DNA from: Sedimentibacter sp. MB35-C1
GTDB taxonomy: Bacteria; Bacillota; Clostridia; Tissierellales; Sedimentibacteraceae
Direction: 5' to 3'
NCBI RefSeq assembly: GCF_030913635.1
Contig: NZ_CP133188.1
Location: 930,001 to 994,000, forward strand
Length of the DNA: 64,000 bases
Shown: positions 56,911 through 64,000 of the stretch, one piece after another
Layout: the number at the start of each line of letters is the position of its first letter
Position numbering within the stretch: position 1 is the first letter of the stretch
Made by a program: the position numbers and the translations under genes
The notes under the pieces: generated by a model
The model's database searches: none
What the model was told of the DNA's origin: nothing
The model's input: only the letters and a program-made list of their open reading frames with translations

Positions 56911-56956
56911 ATGCATAAATTAAGATTTACATTTGACGAAATATGTCATTTTAATA

Positions 56957-57019
56957 TTGACAATAATTATTGTAAATATTATAATAATTATAGATGCAAT
57001 GATAATGATTATCAATATC
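56957..57019 (+). promoter_or_regulatory. feo promoter with Fur-type operators
   Basis: TTGACA (56957-56962), 17-base spacer and TATAAT (56980-56985) form a perfect promoter. GATAATGATTATCAATATC (57001-57019) matches the classical Fur box at 17 of 19 positions. Two more dyads overlap the promoter: ACAATAATTATTGT (56960-56973, perfect) and TTATAATAATTATAG (56979-56993, like a PerR/Fur box). Iron-dependent repression is strongly suggested. Confidence 0.85.
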
Positions 57020-57042
57020 GTAAAGTAGGAGGAAATAAGGCT

Positions 57043-57276
57043 GTGACATTAGATAGCATAAAACCTGGTCAAGGTGGTATTATTTCAACAATTGGCGGGC
57101 AAGGAATGCTCAGAAGAAGGCTTTTGGACATGGGGCTGACTCCTAACACAAAAGTTATGGTAAGAAAAGTAGCTCCTATGGGAGATCCTATTGAACTTTC
57201 GTTGAGAAGCTATGTGCTTACAATAAGAAAAGAAGAGGCTTCAAAGATTGAACTAAAAGAGGTATTTGACATATGA
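57043..57276 (+). CDS. feoA: Ferrous iron transport protein A
   Basis: A 77-residue SH3-like protein (LDSIKPGQGGIISTIGGQGM, RRRLLDMGLTPNTKVMVRKV, PIELSLRSYVLTIRKEEA). FeoA is a cytoplasmic partner of FeoB. The start is GTG at 57043 with AGGAGG ten bases upstream; the longer frame from 56911 would run through the promoter and operators. Its last four bases overlap the feoB start. Confidence 0.93.
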   Translation: MTLDSIKPGQGGIISTIGGQGMLRRRLLDMGLTPNTKVMVRKVAPMGDPIELSLRSYVLTIRKEEASKIELKEVFDI

Positions 57277-59285
57277 GATATGTATTTGCCTTGGCGGGAA
57301 ATCAGAATTCCGGAAAAACAACTCTTTATAACGCTTTAACAGGAAGCAATCAGCATGTGGGTAATTTTCCCGGGGTAACTATCGAAAAAAAAGAAGGGCA
57401 AATTAGAAAGCACAAGGAAGCTTCACTCATTGATTTACCTGGAATATATTCGTTATCTCCATATACAATGGAAGAAGTTGTTACCAGGGATTTCATTTTA
57501 AATGAACATCCCGATTTAATATTAAACATAGTTGATGCGACAAATATAGAAAGAAATTTATATTTAACACTTCAGCTGATGGAACTTTCGATTCCAATGG
57601 TAATTGCCTTGAATATGATGGACGAAGTGAGGGCAAGCGGAAATTCAATTGATGTAAATTTGTTGTCAGAGCATTTGGGAATTCCGATTGTACCTATTTC
57701 TGCAAGTAAGAATGAAGGAATTTCAGAGCTCCTTGATGTTGCAATGAAGACGGCTCAAGAAAAAAGAACGCCGAAAAAGCTTGATTTCTGCACAGGAGAA
57801 GTTCATAAGGCAATTCATGCAGTATCGCATTTAATTGAGGATAAAGCAAAAAATTCCGGATATCCGGTACGCTTTGCTGCAACAAAACTTGTCGAGGGAG
57901 ATGAACCGACATATAAAGCACTTAATATTACAGAAAACCAAAAACATATAATAGACCATTTGATTGATGATATGCAGAAGGCTCTGGGGACTGACAGAGA
58001 AGCTGCGCTGGCAGATATGAGATATGGGTATATAGAGCAGGTATGCAGTGAAACAGTAATAAAAAAACAGGAAACCAAGGAACAAATAAGATCAGAAAAA
58101 ATCGATAGAGTTTTAACTCATAAGTATTTTGGTATCCCTATATTTTTCGGTATTATGTTTTTTATATTTTGGATTACTTTCGGGGCTATTGGAGCTCCGC
58201 TTCAGGGATATTTAGAGGAAATTATAGGACTGTTTACTGAGCTGACTTCTAATGCAATGAGTGCATACGGAGTGAGCGACTGGCTGTACTCGTTAGTTAT
58301 AGACGGGATATTTGCAGGCGTTGGAAGTGTGTTGTCATTCTTGCCGTTAATTGTAATTTTGTTTTTATTTCTCTCGCTTCTGGAGGACAGTGGATACATG
58401 GCAAGAGTCGCTTTTTTAATGGATAAGCTGTTAAGAAAAATAGGCTTGTCAGGGCGTTCTTTTGTACCTATGCTGATTGGCTTCGGGTGCAGCGTTCCGG
58501 CTATAATGGCTACAAGGACTTTATCCAGCGAAAGAGATAGAAAGATGACTATTGTGTTAACCCCTTTCATGTCGTGTAGTGCTAAACTTCCGATTTACGG
58601 AATGATAACTGTGGCGTTTTTTCCGGAAAATGCTGCTCTTGTAATGATTGCTCTTTATATTATGGGTATCGCTGTGGCGGTAGTATCAGGGTTATTGCTA
58701 AAGAGTACGATATTTAAGGGTGAACCTGTGCCTTTTGTTATGGAACTGCCTGCATATAGAATTCCTTCAAGGAAAAGCGTGTTGCTGCATATGTGGGAAA
58801 AGGGAAAAGATTTTGTTCAAAGGGCATTTACTGTGATTTTTTTGGGAACAATGATTATATGGTTTTTGCAGAGCTTTGATTGGGCATTCAATATGGTTGA
58901 AGACAGTTCCTACAGCATGCTTGCAACAATTGGGTCTGTTGTAGCTCCGATATTTATACCGCTTGGATTTAATGATTGGAGAGCATCTACGGCGCTTATT
59001 ACAGGACTGACGGCTAAGGAAGCGGTGGTTAGTACTCTTACCGTTTTAACGGGGGCAGTTACGGATGTTGATCTTTCTGCAGCATTAAGCACAATATTTA
59101 CGCCGTTGAGTTCTTTTGCATTCTTGACATTTACGTTGCTTTACATGCCATGCGTGGCGGCTTTTGCTGCTACAAAAAAAGAATTGGGCTCAATCAGGTA
59201 TGCATTGCTTACAGCTGTATATCAAACACTTACTGCATTTATTGCAGGAATGATTGTTTATCAAGTTGGTAGTCTGTTTATATAG
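57273..59285 (+). CDS. feoB: Ferrous iron transporter FeoB
   Basis: A 670-residue protein. The N-terminal G domain has ALAGNQNSGKTTLYNALTG (G1), VGNFPGVTIEKKEG (G2), IDLPGIYSLSP (G3) and ALNMMDE (G4). About eight or more transmembrane segments follow, with two Gate-like repeats, GFGCSVPAIMATRTL and SCSAKLPIYGMI. It moves Fe2+ into the cell under anoxic conditions. Co-transcribed with feoA under Fur-type control. Confidence 0.97.
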   Translation: MRYVFALAGNQNSGKTTLYNALTGSNQHVGNFPGVTIEKKEGQIRKHKEASLIDLPGIYSLSPYTMEEVVTRDFILNEHPDLILNIVDATNIERNLYLTLQLMELSIPMVIALNMMDEVRASGNSIDVNLLSEHLGIPIVPISASKNEGISELLDVAMKTAQEKRTPKKLDFCTGEVHKAIHAVSHLIEDKAKNSGYPVRFAATKLVEGDEPTYKALNITENQKHIIDHLIDDMQKALGTDREAALADMRYGYIEQVCSETVIKKQETKEQIRSEKIDRVLTHKYFGIPIFFGIMFFIFWITFGAIGAPLQGYLEEIIGLFTELTSNAMSAYGVSDWLYSLVIDGIFAGVGSVLSFLPLIVILFLFLSLLEDSGYMARVAFLMDKLLRKIGLSGRSFVPMLIGFGCSVPAIMATRTLSSERDRKMTIVLTPFMSCSAKLPIYGMITVAFFPENAALVMIALYIMGIAVAVVSGLLLKSTIFKGEPVPFVMELPAYRIPSRKSVLLHMWEKGKDFVQRAFTVIFLGTMIIWFLQSFDWAFNMVEDSSYSMLATIGSVVAPIFIPLGFNDWRASTALITGLTAKEAVVSTLTVLTGAVTDVDLSAALSTIFTPLSSFAFLTFTLLYMPCVAAFAATKKELGSIRYALLTAVYQTLTAFIAGMIVYQVGSLFI

Positions 59286-59294
59286 GAGGTTTCT

Positions 59295-59450
59295 ATGAAT
59301 TGGGCTGATATTATAATAATATCTATAATTGTGACAATAGTTGCAGTAGTGGTATTGTTTATGAGGAAACAAAAAAAGAATGGTTCCGGATGCTGTTCAG
59401 GATGTTCGGGATGCAGCAAGTCTGGCAGCTGTTCTTCATTTAAAAAATAA
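59295..59450 (+). CDS. FeoB-associated cysteine-rich membrane protein
   Basis: A 51-residue protein, too short for most gene finders. It has one transmembrane helix (MNWADIIIISIIVTIVAVVV), a basic stretch (RKQKKNG) and a cysteine cluster (GCCSGCSGCSKSGSCSS). This matches the small proteins found after feoB in many Firmicutes, thought to take the place of FeoC. AGGAGG lies six bases before the ATG and the gene begins ten bases after feoB. The cysteines may bind iron; this is inferred. Confidence 0.9.
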   Translation: MNWADIIIISIIVTIVAVVVLFMRKQKKNGSGCCSGCSGCSKSGSCSSFKK

Positions 59451-59456
59451 TTGTGT

Positions 59457-59483
59457 AACTGTCTCGTATGAGGCAGTTTTTTT
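59457..59483 (+). terminator. feo operon terminator
   Basis: AACTGTCTC and GAGGCAGTT pair over nine positions with one G-U, loop GTAT, followed by a run of T residues. Confidence 0.88.
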
Positions 59484-59580
59484 ATAGGCGTGAAATATTA
59501 CGAATATTGTTGGATAAGTTACGATAACACATGCAAATCTATTGAATAATATAAATATATATTATTTGCGAGGTGAAGAC

Positions 59581-60204
59581 ATGGATAATAACTTAAATAG
59601 CCAAAGGTTCATGAATTGGGGCATGGATACGGTAACTGACAGGAGCAGGAATATGAGGAGAAATGTCATGACTGCTGAAAATGCTCTAATTGAAAGTATA
59701 AACTGGGATAATAGAACAGGCTTTGTAACAATTTCCTATGGAGTTATGGGCGATTTTTGTATGGTTCATATGCAGGTTGTAACATTAGTGGTGGGAAGCG
59801 ATACAGTTATAAGAGATCAGTTCGGTCAACATTTATCATTTAGAGATGTAAAAGAAGGTATGACTGTTGATGCTGTATTCTCTTCCGCAATGACAAGAAG
59901 TATTCCTCCGCAGTCAAGAGCGTACAGCATAACAGTTATTGAAAACATTGACAGCAATACAACAGAGGGGAATGTCGCTTTTGTTGACATGGCAAACAAT
60001 TTTTTATATACCGGAAATCCTAACGACATAAATACACAAATGAGGTTTGTTGTTACAGATTCAACTATAATTCGAGACAGGAGAGGGAGGAGAATACGGT
60101 TAAGAGACGTAAGGCCGGGAGATTTTGTAAGGGTGGAGCATGCGAATTTCCAGACTGCCAGCATACCGCCTCAGACTACGGCGTTTGAAATACAGGTATT
60201 GTAA
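59581..60204 (+). CDS. Unknown protein with two related beta-rich repeats
   Basis: A 207-residue protein of no recognised family. Two repeats are visible: residues of about 37-113 (VIRDQFGQHLSFRDVKEGM, SIPPQSRAYSITVIE) and about 122-207 (IIRDRRGRRIRLRDVRPGD, SIPPQTTAFEIQVL). Each has the pattern of a beta-barrel with a conserved IRD..G..(L/I)(S/R)(F/L)RDV core, which recalls DUF5666-like OB folds. There is no signal peptide or membrane helix. The start at 59581 has GAGGTG five bases upstream. The N-terminal 35 residues are polar and Met/Asn/Arg-rich. It stands alone between two terminators. Confidence 0.75.
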   Translation: MDNNLNSQRFMNWGMDTVTDRSRNMRRNVMTAENALIESINWDNRTGFVTISYGVMGDFCMVHMQVVTLVVGSDTVIRDQFGQHLSFRDVKEGMTVDAVFSSAMTRSIPPQSRAYSITVIENIDSNTTEGNVAFVDMANNFLYTGNPNDINTQMRFVVTDSTIIRDRRGRRIRLRDVRPGDFVRVEHANFQTASIPPQTTAFEIQVL

Positions 60205-60235
60205 AAAAGTAAATATAAAGTAAAAAAGCGACAAT

Positions 60236-60271
60236 AAAAGCGGGAACAGCCATATGGTTGTTCCCGCTTTT
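60236..60271. terminator. Bidirectional terminator between convergent genes
   Basis: AAAAGCGGGAACA and TGTTCCCGCTTTT form a 13-base perfect stem around GCCATATGGT, itself able to extend the stem. T-runs lie on both strands. It ends the unknown two-repeat gene and the fusion reductase gene. Confidence 0.93.
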
Positions 60272-60285
60272 ATATTAATTATTAG

Positions 60286-62793
60286 TTAAATAAACAGATT
60301 TACGTTTGACTCTTCCGCATCGCCCAGGTAAGTTCCAACACCTGCGTATTCAATACCGTCGATCAGCTCTTCCTTAGTAATGCCCATCACATCCATTGAC
60401 ATTGTGCATGCTATCATTTTTACCCCGTTATTCATAGCTTTCTTTATTAAATCCTCAAGAGAATCAATGTTTTTATCCTTCATTACCTTTCTCATCATGG
60501 CGGTTCCCATTCCGCCCATGTTCATCTTGGAGAGTTTCAGTTTAGTAGTTCCTTGGGGCATCATTTTTCCGAACATTGCATCAATAAACGGCTTTTTGAC
60601 GCCTTGCTTTTCTGTTTTTCTTAAAACATTTAATCCCCAGAATGTGAAAAACATCGTCACAGGTCTTCCCATTGCTGCTGCACCATTGGCTATTACAAAG
60701 GATGCTAAAACTTTATCCATGTCACCGCTGAATACAATTATTGTTTTCCCGTCATTTGAAGGAACCTGGACAGAAGTTTTTGCTATTGAAATATCATTTT
60801 TTTTTTCTGAAAGTCCCTTTTGAAGAAATACTATGTTGTTCTTGCCTTCTTTTTTAACCTTTAACAAAGTATTTCCGGTTCTTCTGCACCAAGCTTCTAC
60901 ATCTTTGGCAAAGCCTGAATCGGTAGCGGAAACCTGAATTATTTCTCCGTCGTTTATCTTATTGATGGTTTCATATACCTTCATAATTGGTCCGGGGCAT
61001 TGGAGTCCGCTGCAGTCAACTTGTATGGATGCTTTTATTTCTGCATCAGCCTCTTTTTTTGTGTACGAACTATTTTCAATATTTTTTTCTGGAGAAATTG
61101 AATTGCCGCCGTTCAGCTTGTTAAAATAATCATAATAAACAGCCTTGTAGAAGTTTGTTCCTGCAGGATAAACAAGCACATTTTTATATCCGTTTTCCAT
61201 TAAAACTCTTGCGGCATTGTAAGAGCGAACTCCCACGGCGCAGAATATTAGTATGTTATCATCTTTATTTACCTCTGAAAGCCTGCTTCTCAGCTGTCCA
61301 AGCGGTATATGCACCGCTCCGGGTATCTCAAATACCATGAGCTCCATATCTTCACGTATATCAAGAATGGTAAATTTGCTTGGTTTTGAAGGATCTAGTT
61401 CGCTCCATTTTGAGAGCTTAATCTTGCCTTGAATTATATTTTCCGCAACAAAGCCCAGCATGTTTACAGGATCCTTTGCTGATGAATATGGAGGCGCATA
61501 TGCTAGTTCCAACTCTTTCAAATCGTAGATGCTTCCGCCCATACGTATTGCAGTTGCCAAAGTATCGATTCGTTTATCTGCTCCGTCTTCACCCACAATC
61601 TGTCCTCCGAATATTTTTTTGCCGTCGGTTGAAAATATGAGTTTTAATATCAGTTCGGATGATTCAGGATAGTATCCAGCATGGGACTTTTGAGAAATTG
61701 TTGCAGTGTAGTAATCCCTGCCTTCCTCCATTCCCATTCTTTTCAGTGTTTTTTCATTTGCACCGGTTGATGCAACAGTTAAATCAAAAACCTTTGCGAC
61801 AGAAGTTCCCATAGTGCCTTTATATTCTTCTTCTGCTCCGTATATATTATTTGCACAGATTCTTCCCTGTTTGTTTGCGGGGCCTGCCAGTGCAATCATA
61901 GCTCTGCCTTTATTTATGAACTCTTCTACTTCAATTACATCTCCCAGAGCATATATGTTAGGGTCGGATGTTTTTAGATATTTGTCAACAACGATTCCTC
62001 CGCGCTGGTTAAGTTCCAATCCTGCATCTTTGGCAAGTTTGCTGTTTGGTCTGACGCCTATTGACAGCAATACCATGTCAGCAGTCAGTGTCCTGCCGCT
62101 GGCAAGAGTAATTGTTACTGTTCCGTCTTCGCTGCTGAATTTTGATACTCCGTCTCCTAAAATAAGGTTAATACCGTTAGAAACCATGTTGTTTTGAACA
62201 AGTTGAGCCATTTCATAATCAACTGGTGCCATAACTTGATCCATTGCTTCGGCAACAGTTACATTAATGCCGGCGTGATGGAGATTTTCAGCGACTTCAA
62301 GTCCAATGAACCCTCCACCTATAACTACAGCATTTTTAGGTTTTTTTTCACCAATAAATTTTTTGATTTTGTCTGTGTCTGGAACAGTCCAAAGAGTGTA
62401 TATACCAGGTGAATTAATGCCTTCTATCGGCGGTTTTAATGGTGTCGAGCCGGTAGAAATAACAAGTGTATCATAGGATTCGCTATAAGTTTCTCCTGTT
62501 TTTGTTTTTTTAACTTCAACTGTTTTGTTTTCTCGGTCAATTTTGATTACTTCAGAGTCAACTCTTACGTCGACATTATATTTTTTTGACATTGCTTCAG
62601 GAGTTTGCAAAAGAAGCGATTCTCGTTCTTTAATAACATTGCCTATATGATATGGAAGCCCGCAGTTGGCGTACGAAATATATGAACCTCTTTCAAACAT
62701 TATAATTTCTGATGTTTCATCGAGTCTTCTAAGCCTTGCAGCGGTACTTGCTCCTCCTGCCACACCACCTATAATTAAAATTTTCTTACTCAT
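60286..62793 (-). CDS. CoA-disulfide-reductase-like flavoprotein fused to rhodanese, TusA and DsrE domains
   Basis: An 835-residue, four-module protein. Residues 1-445 are a pyridine-nucleotide disulfide reductase (IIGGVAGGASTAARLRR, the active-site Cys in YANCGLPYHIG, VIGGGFIGLEVAENL, IYALGDVIEVE). About 460-550 is a rhodanese domain (LIFCAVGVRSYNAARVL, catalytic Cys). About 575-650 is TusA-like (VDCSGLQCPGPIMK). About 665-835 is a DsrE/DsrF-like domain (IIVFSGDMDKVLASFVIANG, ACTMSMDVMG). It probably reduces persulfide or CoA-persulfide species and passes sulfur between its own domains. The start at 62793 has GGAGG five bases upstream. It follows an ArsR gene. Confidence 0.92.
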   Translation of the reverse strand: MSKKILIIGGVAGGASTAARLRRLDETSEIIMFERGSYISYANCGLPYHIGNVIKERESLLLQTPEAMSKKYNVDVRVDSEVIKIDRENKTVEVKKTKTGETYSESYDTLVISTGSTPLKPPIEGINSPGIYTLWTVPDTDKIKKFIGEKKPKNAVVIGGGFIGLEVAENLHHAGINVTVAEAMDQVMAPVDYEMAQLVQNNMVSNGINLILGDGVSKFSSEDGTVTITLASGRTLTADMVLLSIGVRPNSKLAKDAGLELNQRGGIVVDKYLKTSDPNIYALGDVIEVEEFINKGRAMIALAGPANKQGRICANNIYGAEEEYKGTMGTSVAKVFDLTVASTGANEKTLKRMGMEEGRDYYTATISQKSHAGYYPESSELILKLIFSTDGKKIFGGQIVGEDGADKRIDTLATAIRMGGSIYDLKELELAYAPPYSSAKDPVNMLGFVAENIIQGKIKLSKWSELDPSKPSKFTILDIREDMELMVFEIPGAVHIPLGQLRSRLSEVNKDDNILIFCAVGVRSYNAARVLMENGYKNVLVYPAGTNFYKAVYYDYFNKLNGGNSISPEKNIENSSYTKKEADAEIKASIQVDCSGLQCPGPIMKVYETINKINDGEIIQVSATDSGFAKDVEAWCRRTGNTLLKVKKEGKNNIVFLQKGLSEKKNDISIAKTSVQVPSNDGKTIIVFSGDMDKVLASFVIANGAAAMGRPVTMFFTFWGLNVLRKTEKQGVKKPFIDAMFGKMMPQGTTKLKLSKMNMGGMGTAMMRKVMKDKNIDSLEDLIKKAMNNGVKMIACTMSMDVMGITKEELIDGIEYAGVGTYLGDAEESNVNLFI

Positions 62794-62804
62794 AAGATCC
62801 TCCA

Positions 62805-63104
62805 CTAATCTTCTATAATTTGTACTATTAAAGTTTTGACTTGATCATCTTTTATTTTATAAATAATTTCTGTGCCGCTTCTTTCTGCCGAAAGAATACC
62901 TGCGGATTTCAGTTTTGCTAAATGTTGTGAAACCGTAGGTTGAGGGACATCCAAGCAACACTGTATATCAGTTACGTTGCTCTGTTCTTCCTTTATAAGC
63001 ATGGCCAGAATACAAAGTCTTACAGGGTGTGCCAGCGTTTTAAAAAGCTCAGCTCTTTCTGCAAGAACCTTTTTTGTTTGTTCCTTATTGTTAAAATCTA
63101 ACAT
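62805..63104 (-). CDS. ArsR/SmtB-family regulator
   Basis: A 99-residue winged-helix repressor (RAELFKTLAHPVRLCILAML, VPQPTVSQHLAKLKSAGILS, RSGTEIIYKIKDD). Two adjacent Cys (DIQCCLDV) lie before the recognition helix, and another lies in the preceding helix (RLCILAM), so thiol, persulfide or metal sensing is possible. The start at 63104 is chosen for GAGG five bases upstream; a GTG two codons earlier lies inside that site. It is 11 bases upstream of the sulfur-handling flavoprotein gene, which it likely represses together with itself. Confidence 0.93.
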   Translation of the reverse strand: MLDFNNKEQTKKVLAERAELFKTLAHPVRLCILAMLIKEEQSNVTDIQCCLDVPQPTVSQHLAKLKSAGILSAERSGTEIIYKIKDDQVKTLIVQIIED

Positions 63105-63117
63105 AAGCACCTCACTA

Positions 63118-63161
63118 ATATTAGTATATTATAATATTAGCATATTTGAATATAATGTCAA
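63118..63161 (-). promoter_or_regulatory. Promoter and putative ArsR operator
   Basis: On the minus strand TTGACA (complement of 63156-63161), 16-base spacer, TAATAT (complement of 63134-63139). Two direct copies of ATATTAG(T/C)ATAT (63118-63129 and 63134-63145) overlap the -10 and start region, a likely binding site for the ArsR protein. Confidence 0.6.
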
Positions 63162-63294
63162 GAAAAATATGAAAATAAATAAACAATTTTTTTGAAATAG
63201 ATATTTATTAACATTAATAAATATGATAAAATGAGCTAAATAAGGGGTTGCGAATGTTAAAAGATTGTTAAAAAAAGTTTATCGAGAGGGCGAT

Positions 63295-63621
63295 ATGGAT
63301 ACTATAAATACAATTGAAGAGATGAATTTAATTATAAATAAACAAGAAATGTTGTTGGCGTATTTTGGAAATCATGCATGCGGAGTGTGTGAAGCTATGG
63401 CACCGAAGGTTGAAAACCTTTTGGGAAGATATCCCAAGGTCAGGGCGGTAAGAGTTGAGACAGGAGATGCACCCGAGCTTTCAGCGAAATACAATGTATT
63501 TGCAGTACCTGTGATTATTTTGTTTGTGCAGGGAAAAGAAACCGTGAGAGAGGCGAGAATTATCAGTTTGGAAAATCTTGAACGTCGCATTTCAAGATAT
63601 TATGGAATGTTGTATGGTTAA
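63295..63621 (+). CDS. Thioredoxin-family protein
   Basis: A 108-residue protein with a thioredoxin fold. The active site is HACGVCEAMAPKVENLL (CxxC as CGVC), and YNVFAVPVIILFVQG holds the cis-proline. CGVC instead of CGPC suggests a redox potential or partner different from general thioredoxin. The start at 63295 has GAGAGGG five bases upstream. It is divergent from the ArsR-reductase unit, which deals with sulfane sulfur, so a role in the same thiol chemistry is plausible. Confidence 0.88.
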   Translation: MDTINTIEEMNLIINKQEMLLAYFGNHACGVCEAMAPKVENLLGRYPKVRAVRVETGDAPELSAKYNVFAVPVIILFVQGKETVREARIISLENLERRISRYYGMLYG

Positions 63622-63736
63622 GCTGTTATTTTAACGATGTTAACCTCTGATTTGTTTTTCGTGTTTTGGTTTGATTCAGATGCCAATGATAATGTAGTAT
63701 ATTGTGTAATAATAGTTTGGTATAAACCGTTATACA

Positions 63737-63764
63737 TTGAGAAAAAATAAAATTTGAGTATAAT
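63737..63764 (+). promoter_or_regulatory. msrA promoter
   Basis: TTGAGA (63737-63742), 16-base spacer, TATAAT (63759-63764), 36 bases ahead of the start codon. Confidence 0.7.
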
Positions 63765-63800
63765 AAATAACATAAAGATAAAATCTAAGGAGCTGATGAA

Positions 63801-64000
63801 ATGAAGGAAGTATACTTAGCAGGCGGGTGTTTTTGGGGAATGCAGGCGTATTTTGATCTCAGAAATGGAATTGAGAAAACTGTAGTTGGGTATGCAAATG
63901 GAAACACCGAAAATCCCACATATCAGCAGGTATGCGCTAATACAACAGGGTTTGCCGAAACCTTATATATAAAGTATGATGAAAATGAAATGCCGCTGAA
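63801..64000 (+). CDS. msrA: Peptide-methionine (S)-sulfoxide reductase MsrA, 5' part (cut by window end)
   Basis: 66 codons are visible. The catalytic Cys motif AGGCFWGMQAYF lies at residues 7-18, followed by VVGYANGNTENPTYQQVCAN, as in MsrA. Typical family members then read GHTEAVEV-like sequence; here it is GFAETLYIKYDE. The enzyme reduces methionine sulfoxide in proteins using thioredoxin. AAGGAG lies about nine bases upstream of the ATG. The rest of the gene is outside the window. Confidence 0.93.
   Translation, partial: MKEVYLAGGCFWGMQAYFDLRNGIEKTVVGYANGNTENPTYQQVCANTTGFAETLYIKYDENEMPL

Noticed and set aside
56911-57042. Longer FeoA start at the ATG at 56911
   Set aside because: The extension would run through a perfect promoter and a Fur box and lacks family similarity; the GTG at 57043 has a proper ribosome site.

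Overview
The window looks like chromosomal DNA of a low-GC, Gram-positive, anaerobic amino-acid-fermenting clostridium. Evidence: AT-rich genes with AGGAGG-type ribosome sites, textbook sigma-A promoters (TTGACA-17-TATAAT), a SAM-I riboswitch, a GlgC/GlgD pair, ornithine genes, and a 2-hydroxyacyl-CoA dehydratase activator. From memory the 16S rRNA resembles Sedimentibacter (Tissierellia); no database search was possible.

Layout. 1-4.2 kb: end of a TauE/SafE-type permease, a SEC-C protein, an apparent MscL tail fragment and a secreted phosphodiester-glycosidase-type protein. 4.4-5.9 kb: SAM-I riboswitch and metK. 5.9-17.3 kb: glycogen block, with malQ facing a six-gene minus-strand operon glgB-glgC-glgD-glgA-glgP-GH13. 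17.5-20 kb: MerR regulator plus ABC transporter, ending in a degenerate cysteine-rich KTR gene, which suggests arrival on a mobile element. 20-22.8 kb: a YtrA-type GntR-ABC-lipoprotein operon. 23-28.1 kb: class V aminotransferase, biotin-ligase-like protein, dusB, greA, lysS.

28.1-39.07 kb: two tandem rRNA operons of nearly identical sequence. The first is driven by five tandem promoters at 81-97 bp spacing, the second by one. Only the second has tRNA-Ala in its 16S-23S spacer and a U-tract terminator at its end. All six promoters place AGCTG-like sequence exactly six bases after the -10 box, where it begins a short hairpin.

39.4-49.5 kb: an amino-acid and peptide utilisation cluster (RocB-like M20 peptidase, YtcJ-like amidohydrolase, stand-alone SARP/BTAD regulator, alanine:cation symporter, second M20 peptidase, ornithine carbamoyltransferase, ornithine aminotransferase). 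A dead IS3/IS150-type element sits in the loop of the terminator after the ornithine aminotransferase. 51-55.3 kb: a 1,441-residue dehydratase-activator protein with a long structured leader. 55.7-59.5 kb: UPF0173 hydrolase, PII-like protein and a feoA-feoB-small Cys-rich protein operon under a Fur-type operator. 59.5-64 kb: a two-repeat protein of unknown function, a four-module CoA-disulfide-reductase/rhodanese/TusA/DsrE fusion behind an ArsR regulator, a divergent thioredoxin-like gene and the start of msrA.

No prophage or CRISPR array was seen. The strongest candidates for new biology are the repeated promoter-hairpin units before the rRNA genes, the insertion into a terminator loop, the structured leader of the giant activator, and the amino-acid cluster with its unusual regulator.
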